Shown here one piece after another: positions 1 to 11,647 of a stretch of DNA of 64,000 nt; position 1 is the stretch's first letter; every line of letters starts with the position of its first letter. Made by a program: the position numbers and the translations under genes. Under the pieces are notes generated by a model that was given only the letters and a program-made list of their open reading frames with translations, was not told where the DNA came from and searched no databases. The stretch is from Ischnura elegans (taxonomy: Eukaryota; Arthropoda; Insecta; Odonata; Coenagrionidae), in contig NC_060254.1 of the NCBI RefSeq assembly GCF_921293095.1, positions 110,694,917-110,758,916 of the forward strand. Direction: 5' to 3'.

Positions 1-748
1 ACGATAGTTTGAGAGGTATTGATAATGTCGTCTTAATGAAACGCTACCATCCATACGCTGTACCTTCCTACATACGCTGGATAAATAACGAACGCCAGAT
101 GCGCCACCACCGCATTGTTTACATGAATTGCCTTTAGAAAAAAATTCCTCGTTGTCAGGAGTTGAAATGGGCTTTCCGGGCCTCTGCGCAGACCACTAAG
201 CTATCCAATTTTACCGAAGCTCATGGTACTAAATGTTAGGCCCTCGCAGAATAAGCAACGCGAAGAAGAAAGGACTTCTATGAAGACACCACCGGTCTAA
301 AGAATTGAAGCTGCTAAAGGCGGTTCGATTCGCGGTCCTGGGCAATTCTTTTTCAAGGCCACAAATGTGAATTTCACCGCTGTTCACGCAACAGGATTGA
401 AATAATACATGTCATGCCTTGATATAATATCCTTTTTTGACCGATTTAATATGGTAGACGCAAGAAAATAAATAAAATAACTACAAAATATTGAGTTTAA
501 AATGTGTTTCTTGCCTCATACTATTGAGGATAATAGCGATGTCTCCGTTAATATAAACTAATGGTTTCACTCGCCTGGACAGCTCACTGCATGGTTATAT
601 GTTCTAGCCTTAATATATTTACTATAAGAATTACTAAATGTTGGCAAGTTTAGCCTTTGCATGAATCTGCACGCACTTTTTTTATTATTTTGCGAAATAC
701 TTTTTTAATGACTCTGTGGTGTGCATTGTCTTCCATACTGATCTCTTG
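1..748. other. Intergenic, nothing recognised
   Basis: AT-rich non-coding DNA. I see no open frame of note, no splice pattern and no repeat that I can match elsewhere in the window. Confidence 0.4.
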
Positions 749-806
749 TGATTGATCACCCCCTGCCTAACACCCTAGAGGTGGATCGCAGGGTATTTTG
801 TGGATG
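749..806 (+). repeat. 3' terminal fragment of LINE-B
   Basis: The stretch carries the motif GATCACCCCCTGCC, then AACACCCTAGAGGTGG, then a GCAGGGTATT stretch and a degenerate GTGGATG tail. The same motif string, in either orientation, recurs near 13.7, 33.7, 40.3, 44.9, 46.2 and 62.1 kb. At 13.7 kb it lies just downstream of a reverse-transcriptase C-terminal remnant, so I read it as the 3' end of a non-LTR retrotransposon with a (TAGATG)-like tail. Only the tail is present here. Confidence 0.6.
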
Positions 807-1666
807 AAAAGATATAAGCTATCATTGGAGGACGTTGCCCCACGCGCCGCAACCGGTACCAATTAATAGTGATTGCACGAATCCCTATCTATGCATAGCC
901 TTGAAGGAGAGAGTATTTGAAGGGGGCGAACGTGAGAAGATAAAATATTTCCCGCGAATCCATAATCAACATGATGAAAACTTTTTTCCCTCCTGAATAT
1001 TACTGGCCACTCGAACCGATCTCCGCGATGGATTTAGTGTTTTCGCGGGAGAACATATGTGAGTGAGTGGGTTTCATCGCCGTGATCTCTCTCTGCTCGT
1101 CTTTAATTCATCGTCATCTCCTCTCCTTCGGCGTTCATCACCCTCCTGCCGCACTCTTTTTATCCCATTCCCTATAAGTAGTGGAACGAACTCCTTTACT
1201 TTTCAATTTCACAGCCGCCTGACTCTTGACTTGCGGGGTGCGGAGGGGAGGAACGCTAACGGAGATGCGTGCATGGAAGGGGTCTTGCTGTGAGTGTGAA
1301 TCCCTTCTTTTTTCCCTTTCTTTCCTTTTGTTTTTGTCTTCCAATGCCTCTCTCTCGTCTTTTCCTCCCGTGGGATAATGGAGGGGGAGAGGCGACGTGT
1401 CATTGACGCCGGAAATGCATGACGACACCAGCGCCGCTGCGACGCAACCACTATCTCCCCCCTCTCCTCCATACCGTGGCCAAATGCTTCACTCACACAG
1501 CGATGGTATATTTATGTTTATCCTCAGACGAAGTATATTTATTCATCCACTTAATGACTAGTATTTTTGCATGGTTGGTGTGAACTTGCACGGTGCAATG
1601 CATGATTGCTAATATTATTTAATACCAGGAAAGTGGGACGACAAAGTGACAGAAAGCAGTGCTAGA
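807..1666. other. Non-coding, with CpG- and pyrimidine-rich core at about 1000-1500
   Basis: GC content and CpG density rise between about 1010 and 1490, and several overlapping frames stay open there (for example 1063-1293 on + and 1138-1428 on -). They are open because of low complexity and none resembles a known protein. A TATA-like CTATAAGTAG lies near 1170 on the + strand, so a promoter or first exon is possible, but no coding exon can be supported. Confidence 0.3.
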
Positions 1667-2012
1667 CACCATTTAGGCTACACTGCCAGTGTTTGGGATC
1701 CTCATTAAATATGTTCAAAAACGGAGTTAGAACGCGTGTAAAGAAGATCTGCTAGGTACGTGAAAAGTCGTTACGATAGTCTCGTTAGTATAACTGACCT
1801 CTAAGATAAACTCGGATGGGAATCTCTGTCGGACAGTAGATTGAAAAGTAGACTAAACCTTTCAGATAAATTCAAGAGCAGTACATTTTCCGACGAAGTT
1901 TGCCGTATCTTACTAACGCCAACATGCTGAGGCAGATCAGATCATACAAATAAAATAAGAGCGATAGACTGTAGAACAGATAGATTCAGACTGTCGTTAT
2001 TGAAAGTCATGA
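1667..2012 (+). mobile_element. LINE-B reverse-transcriptase C-terminal remnant
   Basis: Conceptual translation with stops and a shift shows the order typical of the C-terminus of non-LTR retrotransposon polyproteins: TASVWDPH, a degenerate RRSARYVK, LGWESLSDSRLKSRLN, FKSSTFSDEV, GRSDHTNKIR and CRTDRFRLS. It matches the minus-strand sequence at 10183-10484 closely, which identifies it as one family. It is 5'-truncated and has several in-frame stops, so it is inactive. The clade is uncertain; the C-terminal style fits the CR1/L2-like group. Confidence 0.75.
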
Positions 2013-3149
2013 TAGTACTCATGCAAATGTATGTCTTTACCCATCCTTTTCCCCTATTCTGGCGTCCGTTTTAAAACTCATGAAGTAACTAGGTAACAAT
2101 AATAAGGTAAAAAAATCATAATTTGCGCCTGAAGGTGATGATGATTCATCGAAACCCGGGTCGCGCTCTTTGAAAAATAAGTGGTATAAGTAATTGTGCG
2201 ATATCCAAGAAAACTTATAATGGAATACCACAAAGTTAATAATGAGTTAGTGAATTTATTTCGTACGTCTCGTGGGCGACTATGCTTCAGTTGATGGCGA
2301 TTGTTATACTATTGGTTGGATTCATGATTCCTTGTATTACGTTATACTTTTCATTTTGAGTCAACTCTATCGTATGGCGCGGTGAGGGCCATACGATATT
2401 TTCGATATACTCGATCTTTTATCCCTCGCTTCACAATATATTTGGCAATGCTCTCGGAGGGAAGAATCACTGTGGGTTCCGTACGAAGCCGTCAATGAAT
2501 AATCGCTAGTATTAACACGTGCAGATAACACGAAGCATCATTCCCACTCAACCGGACGTGTTTGCTTCGTTGCTAAGGATCGGAAATAGCTGTGAACCGT
2601 GGTCATGCACTAACCGTAGGAAGAGCCCGTGTCTTTGGGCCTTCGGCGTGACGCAATTCAGAGTTGAGGGCGGAGAAATTTTCGAATCAGAGCGAAGCCA
2701 CTCAGAATATAGTTCAGTTGCTGGAAAGCCATGTGTTGAGTGAGTTGTTGAGGAGGTGAATTATGCATTCTAATCTCGTAAATTGTCCGTTGCGCATTGT
2801 GAATAAGTGCAGTGGTCTATGTGGAGTAAGAAAAAATCTGAGTTTGGAAATCACAGCGTCAGCACGTGCCATAGTGTAAAGTTTGATCGATGGTGTATGT
2901 GTGGAAGCACTTGTGGTGATTGTGTTGCATTGAGAAGTTTGTTGTGTTACCGTGAGTGTTACAGAAGAGGAATAATAATTCAAACGATACTCAGGTTTTA
3001 GTATTTGGGTTCATTCATGTCGTGGAAAAAAGTAAGTGGCTCCAAATCCAAAGAAACAACCAAGTAACGATACCGTAGTTTTAATCTTTTAAATCTTCTT
3101 AATTAATTTATCTGTGCAGTTGCTTGTGAGAAAAACATTTTAGGCAACC

Positions 3150-3911
3150 GTATAGTTTTATCAAATCGCCAATTTTCGTCGGATCTTCACCAAAATTAGT
3201 ATACATAACTTATTTCACATTCTAAACAATCCTTGGGGTGGGCGAAAGCGCTTCCAAGTACCAATAAAAATGACTAGTTCATTACTTATCTTGGTGTCGG
3301 ATGGGTAACTTAAACGTTGCAGGAGCCATCATAGATGAGAAAAAACGATCGAAAACAAACTGTTGCTAAGGTTTGGGTATAGACGGGGCATGATGTGCCT
3401 TGTAAAGGATGCAAATTTTCCTCCCTACATTTTGTACAATCCATGCGAATGAATGGCTTATTCCTAGTGTACGGTCGTAGGACCGGAGGGGTGGGTTGGG
3501 TAGTGCACGACTTCTTTCTTATTTATGTGTCGGCTGACTACGACAGTCGGGCTTATGACAGCATTAGCGAAATTATGTGGGCGGGTCGGATTATGTCAGG
3601 GTGGGTCGAGGCATGGTTTTTGTATTAAAAACGTTAATTCGTCCCTCGAAGTTATATCAAAACCCTCTGATACGATCTAATTTGTTCACCTGAGCAACAG
3701 TTTAGTTTTCGATCGTCTTTTCTCATCTATGATGGCTTCTGCAACGTATAAGTTACCCATCCGACACAAAGATAAGTAATGAATTCGTAAATTTTTATTT
3801 GCATTCGAAGCGCTTTCGCCCACTCCTAGGATTGTTTAGAATGTGAAATAAGTTATGTATTCTAATTTTGGTGAACATCCGACGAAAATTGGCGATTCGA
3901 TAAAACTATAC
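3150..3911. repeat. Foldback element with ~218-bp inverted arms
   Basis: Bases 3150-3367 are the imperfect reverse complement of 3693-3911, opening with GTATAGTTTTATC and closing with GATAAAACTATAC. The 325-bp centre between the arms contains a stop-free stretch (3395-3628) with no recognised product. No transposase is present. The structure fits a non-autonomous foldback or long-TIR MITE element. I could not find a clear target-site duplication. A second copy sits at 30372-31134 in the opposite arm of the large duplication. Confidence 0.8.
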
Positions 3912-4815
3912 CGTCACTACATTTTACTTAAGAAATCACAGTGAGTGTATTTAGAATGATTTCATTTCACGGTGCAGGATTCGCATATACAAAGGAATGA
4001 ATCGGAAAATAACGTATTTTTCTGAGTGACACAAATGTAGGTTTTATTTCCCATATATTATTGCACTTTGCGCAACATACGAACCCAATTACTTATTTTC
4101 TGTTCATCGTTTGTTATTGGTGGAGAGTCGATTCGAAGTGCCCTGCCTTCCGCCCTTGTTGGAGTGAGGATTAGCCAGGGCGAGTAGATAGCGCCCTATG
4201 CACTAAACACGCTTGCACACCACATGTATCAGGTGACGTGGGAAATACAAACATCTGTGGGCGCCGGAGTAAATATTAAGCGCGCACAAAATGAAATGCA
4301 ACATATTATGATATTTATAACTTATCACATTAACAGATGGCCACTAAAATTCCCTTAAATAATTTTCCTTGGCACCAAATTGTGCAGCAATTATCCAATA
4401 TTCCGCTAATCATATTTAAGTTACGTGTTGCAAGCCATGTTACTATTGACGATCGAGGCATGTTGGGACCAAACTAGTGACCTCACCCAACCTCCATCAA
4501 TCCATCCTGTAAGCTTTGCTTCGATCATGTCTATAGTCATTTGTTTTTAAAGAATGCATATCCTTATGCATCCTAACTCGCACAATGTTTAGTTGACGTT
4601 CACAAAGTGAAAGAAAGAGACTTTACAACAACGGTACAGCGTTGTTTGTAAAGGTTTTCCGGTTGAAATAGATTCGAATGGGATACTTTACTTACCATCC
4701 CAGCATATAATACTTCCCTCATCGAATTAGCTTCGGATTAAAGTTTTTAAAGAGGGCTGAAGAAATAGCAAGACAGTTGTATCTACCTAGGAAATAAATT
4801 GAAAAAAGTCCTCTA

Positions 4816-5016
4816 AAATCAATTTCGGGATTGATGCGCGATTAGTTCTGTAATTGAAGGAATGAGTCATTGATTGTTATGAGCCATAATTAGCCAAATG
4901 ATTAATTTTTTTGGGAATAAGACTTCAGCATTGCAATGCATTAGAGGGTCATTATTGCGACCGTAAAAAACCCGGATACACATTTAGCGAAAAACAAGTT
5001 CACGTGGATATAATTT
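4816..5016 (+). repeat. Direct repeat DR1, copy a
   Basis: Diverged from 5536-5737 but colinear over about 200 bases. Shared anchors include AATCAATTTC near the start, CATTGCA in the middle, and CAAGTTCACGTG followed by ATATAATTT at the end. The pair flanks a 520-bp segment. It could be the remnant of a terminal-repeat element or a simple tandem duplication. Confidence 0.65.
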
Positions 5017-5535
5017 CCATGCATAAATATAAGGTTATGCCTGATTCAAACACTTAGTGATGAATACATATCAATTCCAGTGTTTTGAATTTCGTGCTGT
5101 GTTCTATCGTTTCTACAATTCTGTGTTCATGCTATGCTCCACTATCCAGTTGAGTGAATCGGGAAAATTTTCGGCAAAATCTCTCGGTGGTTGGCACATA
5201 ATGCACGATAACTTAGGCCCTCGCCGGAAGGGGCGTGCGTCATCCAGATCCGATGAGGAAGTCTTTCGATGGGGATGGAATATCTGGGGTGAAACATCAA
5301 TTAAGTCAACAACGAGCCACGGTGGAAAGATTAGCAGTCGAGGAACATCGCGTCCGCGCTAGCATTTGTCTGAGTTTCATCTCGGTTCGGATTAACATCG
5401 ACTTAAAATTCTGTAACTCTAATTAGGATACTCATTACTTGATATTGGGTAAAATTTCGCTTGAAATCAGCTGGTCGTAAGTTAGATAGTTTTACCTACG
5501 AAGTGAAAAATATCCATATGGTATTATTTCTTCCA
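5017..5535 (+). other. Segment between DR1 copies, with a 101-codon open frame
   Basis: An open frame runs at 5057-5362 and is kept in the opposite arm at 28892-29197 with only a few residue differences. It resembles no protein I know, is rich in basic residues and lacks domain signatures. Its conservation is explained by the recent inverted duplication, so I do not call it a gene. Confidence 0.5.
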
Positions 5536-5737
5536 TAATCAATTTCAGAATTGCTGCGTGGTTTGTTTTTTGATTGAAACAAGAAGTCATCGGTTATTCT
5601 GATCTAAGATTAGTGCAGTGATTCAATTTGTTTGTGAGCAAGGCCTTATCATTGCAGTACAGTAGATGGTTATTGATACGAGCGCCGAAAATCCGGATGC
5701 ACATTTGGCTAAAAACAAGTTCACGTGAATATAATTT
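5536..5737 (+). repeat. Direct repeat DR1, copy b
   Basis: Second copy of the ~200-bp direct repeat (see 4816-5016). Both copies are preserved, inverted, in the right arm at 28524-28724 and 29238-29438, so the repeat pre-dates the large inverted duplication. Confidence 0.65.
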
Positions 5738-7189
5738 AAAAATACATGAATACGTGATAAATTCACATGAATTCATGTACTTCAATGCCTATTAATCACG
5801 TGTATTGCAGCCAGCCCATGTAAGGATCAGCTGGCAGCAGTAAACATGCAAAAAAGACTGTCTAATGACTGGAAAGAAACTGGGATTGGGGATTTGCAGT
5901 TGGAGGCAAGGTCATTCACTCAAATTTAAGGTCGTCGGATGAGGAAGGAGTTTGGAGGTGGGGACTCAAACGGTTCATCATGAATGCGCTGATAACTAAA
6001 GGTCATTGGGAATGGGTCGGATAGTCGCTCCCATAAATATTGTATGCATGGTTATATAATTCCTATGGTTGATTGTTAGGTCTATGAATTGCGTTGGCGG
6101 ACGGCATGTGCCAAAATAAATATTTCGGTCTATTCCTTTAATTGTACGCGAAAGCCGCGCAATCACTTTAACCAGTGGGCAACGTTGTTGAAACCCCAAG
6201 ATCGGTATTAATGTTGAAAATGGCGAAATTTTGCAAGAGGAATAAATAGAAATAGAATTTGTTGACAAATAAATTCGTCTCGCAAGAACGAAACCTCCGC
6301 AGGCATTCTCATTTAAAATTACCCTCTTACCCCTCCTAAAATGCATAGAGCTATATAGCTTTCCCGAATAATTTAGGATAATTAACCAAAAATGTGGAAT
6401 GTTGCCTTAAATGTCACTTAAGGTTGGCGTAGATGGGCACTCATTAGAAATAGCAGGCCTATTGAATTACAAATTAAAAGTTACGGATGTGAGTATTCTG
6501 TATTTGGGGGGTATAGTCGTCCTGTGTGTGAGGGTGAGCCGTTACAGAGTCAGGGAGGGGATTGGTACTCTTGTTTAGATTGAGATTTCACTAGAATGTT
6601 CTTAAACATTATTTTTTTACTCACCTAACCTCCATTATTCCCGTGAATTTCTAATCTACTGGCGTGCAAAGTGTCTGCTCCAAATTTCCTTCTCACTTCT
6701 TGCTCATATCCGTGACAGCAGACACGACCAACTCTAGGATCAATGCGTAGAAAAACGCTTATTTCAGCATCACTACAAAATAACGCAAAAGAGAACGTCA
6801 TGAGAGAGCTTTTTGGAAATTGGCTTTCCTGATAATCATTGCATGAATCCCATAGTTTGAATAAATGTTAAGCATTATCGTTTTCTAGATCACATCTTGG
6901 GAATATATTGATAATATGATTAAGTAACCAGTTGGCACCAGGAAATGTCAAAAACTGACTGCATTCTTTCAATTAAATTTCAATAAAATCCTGCTGAGAA
7001 ACTGGGACGTAACTCGAAAAATGAAAGAAATAATTCAAAACTTCCACGGGACTGGACATAAAACAATGCTTAAAATAGATCCAATGAAATCCAATAAATA
7101 TTAAGAGAATATCAATTTGGTGTAGAACTACATTTTCTAGGATTATAAAAATATAAATAACGTCATCGCTCAATCAATGCTTCAACCCG

Positions 7190-8090
7190 ATTACGATGTT
7201 CAACCACTTTCAAAAGTCGCTCCTCAGGAGCGGCGCGGCGCAGACATCTCCGGAATTTTCCGAAGTCGACCTTCGCGTATTGCTATAGTGAGTTCCATTT
7301 CTACGAGGAGTCCATTTGAATTGCTCTGGCTATGCAAATCGTGCAATTTGACAACGTTACCCACGCTAACCAGTCCAATGCATGATTTCAGAGACAGAAA
7401 TCCCTCGTGAACACCTTTCCCCAGCCAAAACATTCCAAAGTCGAAGAAAACTGACCAGAATTAACGGTTTACCTGCAAGTTACCGTCAACGCGACTAAGA
7501 CAGACAAGCATCTGGCTATGAGTCTTCCTGGGGTGGCTGGTAAACCTAATGCAGTTTATACTTTTCAAATATAATTGTCATCGAATTCACGAGGCAGTGC
7601 TCTAATATTTTTTTCTATATTCCGTTTCAACAAAAGCACGTAAATAAACACGCTAGTTTATTTTCGTTAGCCACACGGTTACCATGCGTCCTCGCGTTTT
7701 CTCTCGTAGGCGTTTTCTTTTCAGTAATTTTTCGAAGTTATCAAGAAGAAAATACTTACTTCCCTAATTTCAATTCTTAGAAATACAAGAAGCATCTCAT
7801 TTTTGAAAATAGGATAAAGATGTAATGATTATAAAAGGGAATTTCTATTTTTTACCCGGCCAAAACAACCAGCTAAGCAATAGTTTTATGAGAGGAGATA
7901 ATGGTTTTACTATAATTGCCATGTGATCATCTAGATTGCATTGAGTTTCTTTTAGGATAAATAAATTTTTTCACCGAAAGAAGTAGCGGTATATGAGCAG
8001 TGAAGGAAACAATGGGTTTTTACCCCTCAATGCGTCTTAGGAAGGGATGACCTTATATTTTCGGGGAATACATTCGTATATTAGAGTCAT
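7190..8090 (+). repeat. Repeat unit U, copy 1
   Basis: A ~0.8-0.9 kb unit whose head has the GGCGCAGACATC and AAGTCGACCTTCGCG blocks and whose tail reads GGAAGGGATGACCTT then GGGGAATAC. It recurs as two adjacent copies at 19643-20440 and 20440-21310. No coding capacity is evident. Confidence 0.7.
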
Positions 8091-8162
8091 TTTGTTTTTT
8101 TTTAAATAGAAACATCTGCGTGGAATAATTATTTTGAATTAAAGATTTATGATGGCCGTTGT

Positions 8163-8329
8163 CAGTGGCGGATCCAGGATAGGGACAAGGGGAGAGGAGC
8201 TCAGAAGGGGATAAAAATTCCAGCTGCAGTGGGGGTCGGAAAAAATTACCATTCTATCTAGTGTAAATTGGACACCCAAGGGAGGGGGGTATAACCCCCA
8301 TGGACCCCCCCCCCATAGATCCGCCACTG
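8163..8329. mobile_element. hAT-like MITE, 167 bp
   Basis: The termini are perfect inverted repeats CAGTGGCGGATC. The flanking octamers GCCGTTGT (8155-8162) and GCTGTGGT (8330-8337) agree at 6 of 8 positions, consistent with a decayed 8-bp target-site duplication as made by hAT transposases. There is no coding capacity. C- and G-rich runs sit just inside each end. Confidence 0.75.
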
Positions 8330-9429
8330 GCTGTGGTAAAACATAATTCATCTACCTCTGAAGAGAAACAGAAAGTCTAGTAGGTTAATATTGACGGTAT
8401 TCTATCTTTTAACATAGGTAGGTTTACATGGAGTATTTGCGACTCTCTTCGCATCCCCACCTCCCAACTTGAGTTTCTCTCTTCAATTCACAGCGAGGCA
8501 TAACCACATTTATTGGCCCTTCCAATCTATCCATATCTTTACTCTCTTCCAACCCCTCCTCCGCAAACTTATTATCTCTGCTTCTCAACCACCATACATA
8601 TCACTTCTTCGTTACTTTTCCTCTCCGTCCATCTCATCTCCTCCATTCCCTTTTTTACCCTCACATCTTCATTATTTTCTTTTCCTTATTCCTTCACGTC
8701 CAAGTTTTTGAAATGTAAATACCCACACTATATTTGGTATCTGATAAATACAATTCTTATTTCTTACGCAGAAATAGTTAACACCTGTCTCATATTATTA
8801 TCGGTCGACTACGTCGCATGTGTAGTTTTGAGTTGTTTTAAGCCAAATAAGAAGTATTTTTTGCCCATAAAAATGCCATCGGATATTCATCTCGCGGCTG
8901 TGATATCCAGTATCGATGGTGAATTTATTATCATGTTATATTCTTGTTTGTATTTTGCATAAGTTGTTTCATATGGATAAAATACACCGGGTTAAAATAC
9001 ATACAGATGGATGAAATGTAAATGCTTCGGATGCTTTTCTTTAATCATAAAAATTATAGTTATGAAGACTATTTCGAATTTAAACCTTTAAATGGATGTA
9101 AAGATTTGGTTAAATAACATAATTATAGCTGCAATATATTTGGATTTTAAAACACTGATTACGTATTATTGATAGTTATGACTGGAATAAATATGATGTA
9201 AAAATGAAGATATTTTATGCGCGTTCAATAAGAGCTATTTAAATGGTTTTATTTTAAGATGCGCTAAGGCAATTAAAAATCTGTGGGGAAGTAAATATCT
9301 CAAGAAAATAATACGGGAATGATGAATTCGCTCATCAGTGTCGGTATGTTGTACTTATGCGTAAAAAAGATGTTATCTTTTAGATTATTATGCACGTAAC
9401 ATTATCTTTCAGACGAATGTTCTGATATT

Positions 9430-10182
9430 TTATTCTTCCTTGAATTTCAGTCGTGACGCAGATGCGGCTCGGTATTCTTTTAAGATACACCGGGTATGCA
9501 AATCGTAAATTATGATTTATTTAAAGTACTCATGGAAAATGCGATTTCAAGTAAAAGAGAGATGTTTTTAGTGTTACGTGAGACCTCATTTGGAGAACGC
9601 CGCTTGTGAATGCTTGGGACCCGTGTGAAAAAACATTTGTTCCGAATACAGTGGGAATACAGAGGCAAGCAGCTAGATTTGTTAAAACTTTTATGATAAA
9701 CGTAGCGAATAGTGTAACCGAATTAATTTATAATTTAGAATGGAAAAGTCTAACCGATCGAAGGGGGGAAAAATAGCGAAATCTTTTTCGGAAATTTCAA
9801 GTAGTATGACTTTTGGCTGATGCTCAAGATATTTTGAAAGAACCCATTTATTATTGTAGAAACGATCAAAAGGATAATATTTGGGAAAAAGACTGCAGTA
9901 CCGGAACATTAAGGATGACGTTTTTTCTGTGTACTATAAGGGATCATATAACTTGCAATAGTTTAGCTCTACGACAGCTTGATTAGGACTAGGTATAATA
10001 GGCTCTCAATTTATAGTTAATAATTATTTGCAATTAATATCTATACTAGCTATATGCAGGCATTTCTATTTTATTGGTATGTTTGAATATTTTGCTACCC
10101 TAACTTTTCGTTTTCTATTACTAACTAATAGTTGAATTCGCACGGTATCATGTTTTAGTCTTCAGCACCCTCCTAGTTACAG
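9430..10182 (+). mobile_element. LINE-A reverse-transcriptase C-terminal remnant and 3' region
   Basis: With frame shifts the translation gives LENAACECLGPV, then RQAARFVKTFMINVANSV, then TELIYNLEWKSLTDRR. This is the usual order LEYA..VWDP / QR.AARFV / L.W.SL..RR near the end of non-LTR polyproteins. Related copies lie at 26272-27300 (minus) and 60195-60960 (plus). The 3' non-coding part extends to about 10182, where it abuts a LINE-B fragment in the opposite orientation. Stops and shifts show it is dead. Confidence 0.75.
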
Positions 10183-10484
10183 CCTGTCTCTCTTATTTTA
10201 TTTATATGATCTGATCTACCGTAGTATCTTGGAGTTCGTTAGATATGGTTGACTTCGTAAGAAAAGACACTGCTCTTGAATTTACATTACGGGTTTTGTC
10301 TATTTTTTAGTCTACGGTCTGACAGAGATTCCTGTCCGACTCTATCTAAGAGGTCAGTAATATCAAGAAGACTGATGTAACGAATTTTCACTTACCTGGT
10401 AGCTCTTCTCTGTAGGCTTTGTAACTCTGTTTTGAAGGCTATTTCATGATGATCCCAAACACTGGCAGCGTATTCCAAATGGGA
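10183..10484 (-). mobile_element. LINE-B reverse-transcriptase C-terminal remnant
   Basis: On the minus strand one frame reads SHLEYAASVWDHHE, then ELQSLQRRATR. After a stop it continues with DLLDRV, ESLSDRRLKNRQN, FKSSVFS and GRSDHINKIRE. These are canonical C-terminal non-LTR motifs and match 1667-2012. It is truncated at both ends and joined tail-to-tail with LINE-A at about 10182/10183. Confidence 0.75.
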
Positions 10485-11540
10485 GCTATCGATTCAGAAG
10501 AAGCTGATTTCTCCCACTTCGTCGTCGCCATTTCCTGGTATTCTTCCCGTGGATTTCTGCTCCGCACGCACGCCCGCACCAAATGTTCCTCTCAATCCGT
10601 TCTCACATTCTCTGTAAGCAGTCAAGTAGACCAAATTTAAGTATATTAAGATCGTTGCAAAAAATGAAAATGAAGACCGCTGAAAAATGCACATAAGAAA
10701 CGAATAAAGTAGCTTTTATTGGTATTCTTGAAAATCTACGGGTAATATCAAAGTTTGAAGGAATATAAGTTTTTTCCTTCCTTGAGGAGCTATTGAGAGA
10801 ATGGGTGCCCAAGGAAATTGCACCGTAAAATGCCAAAAACTCGGCCATATTATATTTTTCTTGGCGGTAATATACGTTGCACTAAGCAATTGAATGCGAA
10901 TTGCAATGGCAATTAAATAAAATATTGTACTCACGTGAATTTCGTCCCAGCCAGCCGCTGTTTGCGCCAGGTTATCTTCCAACTCTAACCTCAAATACAC
11001 ACATTTTTTCACGCCTTTTCAAATGTCTCCAGCGTATGCCGTATGTGAAGCAAGTAGTCGTGTCCTTACATCCGTGTATCCTTTGGGCCATAACACCGAT
11101 GTTGCTGAAGTTACAGACGGTGGTCCGTGATAGACACTGTTCCGACAACGGCGAAGATAGAAATGACACGAGAGAACGAATCATAGTCAGCTGACGGTGA
11201 ACAAGGTCTTTAAGCTGGGGTGGGGAGGATTAACGATGTAAAAATACCTGGTTGAATTGAGTCCTGAAATCCATCGGTCAGTCAAAAGCGCCCTGGCACT
11301 GAAACTAACGAACTGATTGCGTAAGACAAGGAAAGTAGGCGATATGACGGGAAAAAAAATGACTATCGGTTTCCAAAAATTAAACCAATAGTTGGCGTTG
11401 AAACAAGATGATCAGAAAATTATATGATTGTAAATGAATATAAATAAACTATTCCAATTTAAAAATAATTCCAGTTACATCCTATTTATCCATTCAACTT
11501 AAACTTCACTTTTATTGCTTTAACGAAAATACATCTGGCT
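10485..11540. other. Spacer DNA, nothing recognised
   Basis: Several 60-100 codon open frames overlap on both strands, but none has a recognisable domain, and start contexts and base composition do not favour any of them. Confidence 0.35.
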
Positions 11541-11549
11541 TATTTTTCG

Positions 11550-11647
11550 TGACGTCATAGGTGTTAGCCACTCACGTGACGATGCTTTCTCCGGATCTCC
11601 GATTCTTGTCAGTTTGTCGGTGACAGTCTTCGTGTGAAGAGGTAAGT
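11550..11647 (+). promoter_or_regulatory. Candidate core promoter and first exon donor
   Basis: Within 100 bases there is a full CRE palindrome TGACGTCA (11550-11557), an E-box CACGTG (11573-11578), an arthropod initiator TCAGTT (A at 11611) and a consensus donor GAG/GTAAGT at 11641/11642. The spacing would give a ~31-nt non-coding first exon. All elements are short, so chance is possible, but their order and spacing are what a real insect promoter shows. No TATA box is at the expected place. Confidence 0.4.

Larger units (their letters stand above)
5991..9160. other. 3.2-kb segment present in left arm only
   Basis: Bases up to about 5990 pair with right-arm sequence ending near 27620, and bases from about 9160 pair with right-arm sequence immediately beyond it, so this block is an insertion on the left or a deletion on the right. 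Its second half (about 7190-9160) is homologous in order to about 20440-22260, which suggests that the right arm lost it. About 5991-7170 shows nothing I recognise. The open frame at 8469-8962 lies in pyrimidine-rich DNA and is not a convincing gene. Confidence 0.7.
2372..10117 (+). repeat. Left arm of a large inverted duplication
   Basis: This arm is the reverse complement of 26272-31962. Paired landmarks are 2372/31962, 3150/31134, 5057/29197, 5990/27620 and 9691/26699. Many stretches are identical over 100 bases or more (for example about 3465-3577). The arms differ by three large indels: the left carries an extra 3.2 kb at 5991-9160, while the right carries an extra 0.63 kb (about 27760-28390) and 0.4 kb (about 26893-27297). 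The outer edge has no obvious target-site duplication. The inner edge falls inside a LINE-A 3' region, which suggests a segmental duplication breakpoint rather than a transposon terminus. Confidence 0.85.

Noticed and set aside
3395-3628. 77-codon ORF conserved in the other arm (30703-30921)
   Set aside because: It lies in the centre of a foldback element, has no recognised domain, and its conservation is explained by duplication.
5057-5362. 101-codon ORF conserved at 28892-29197
   Set aside because: The conservation comes from the recent inverted duplication. There is no domain, and the residue changes look unconstrained.
8469-8962. 149-codon and overlapping 80-codon open frames
   Set aside because: Pyrimidine-rich low-complexity DNA, open in two frames, in a block homologous to non-coding repeat at 21.4-21.9 kb.
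9691-9909. Minus-strand 72-codon ORF repeated at 26481-26699
   Set aside because: It is antisense to the LINE-A reverse-transcriptase remnant, which reads on the other strand with known motifs.
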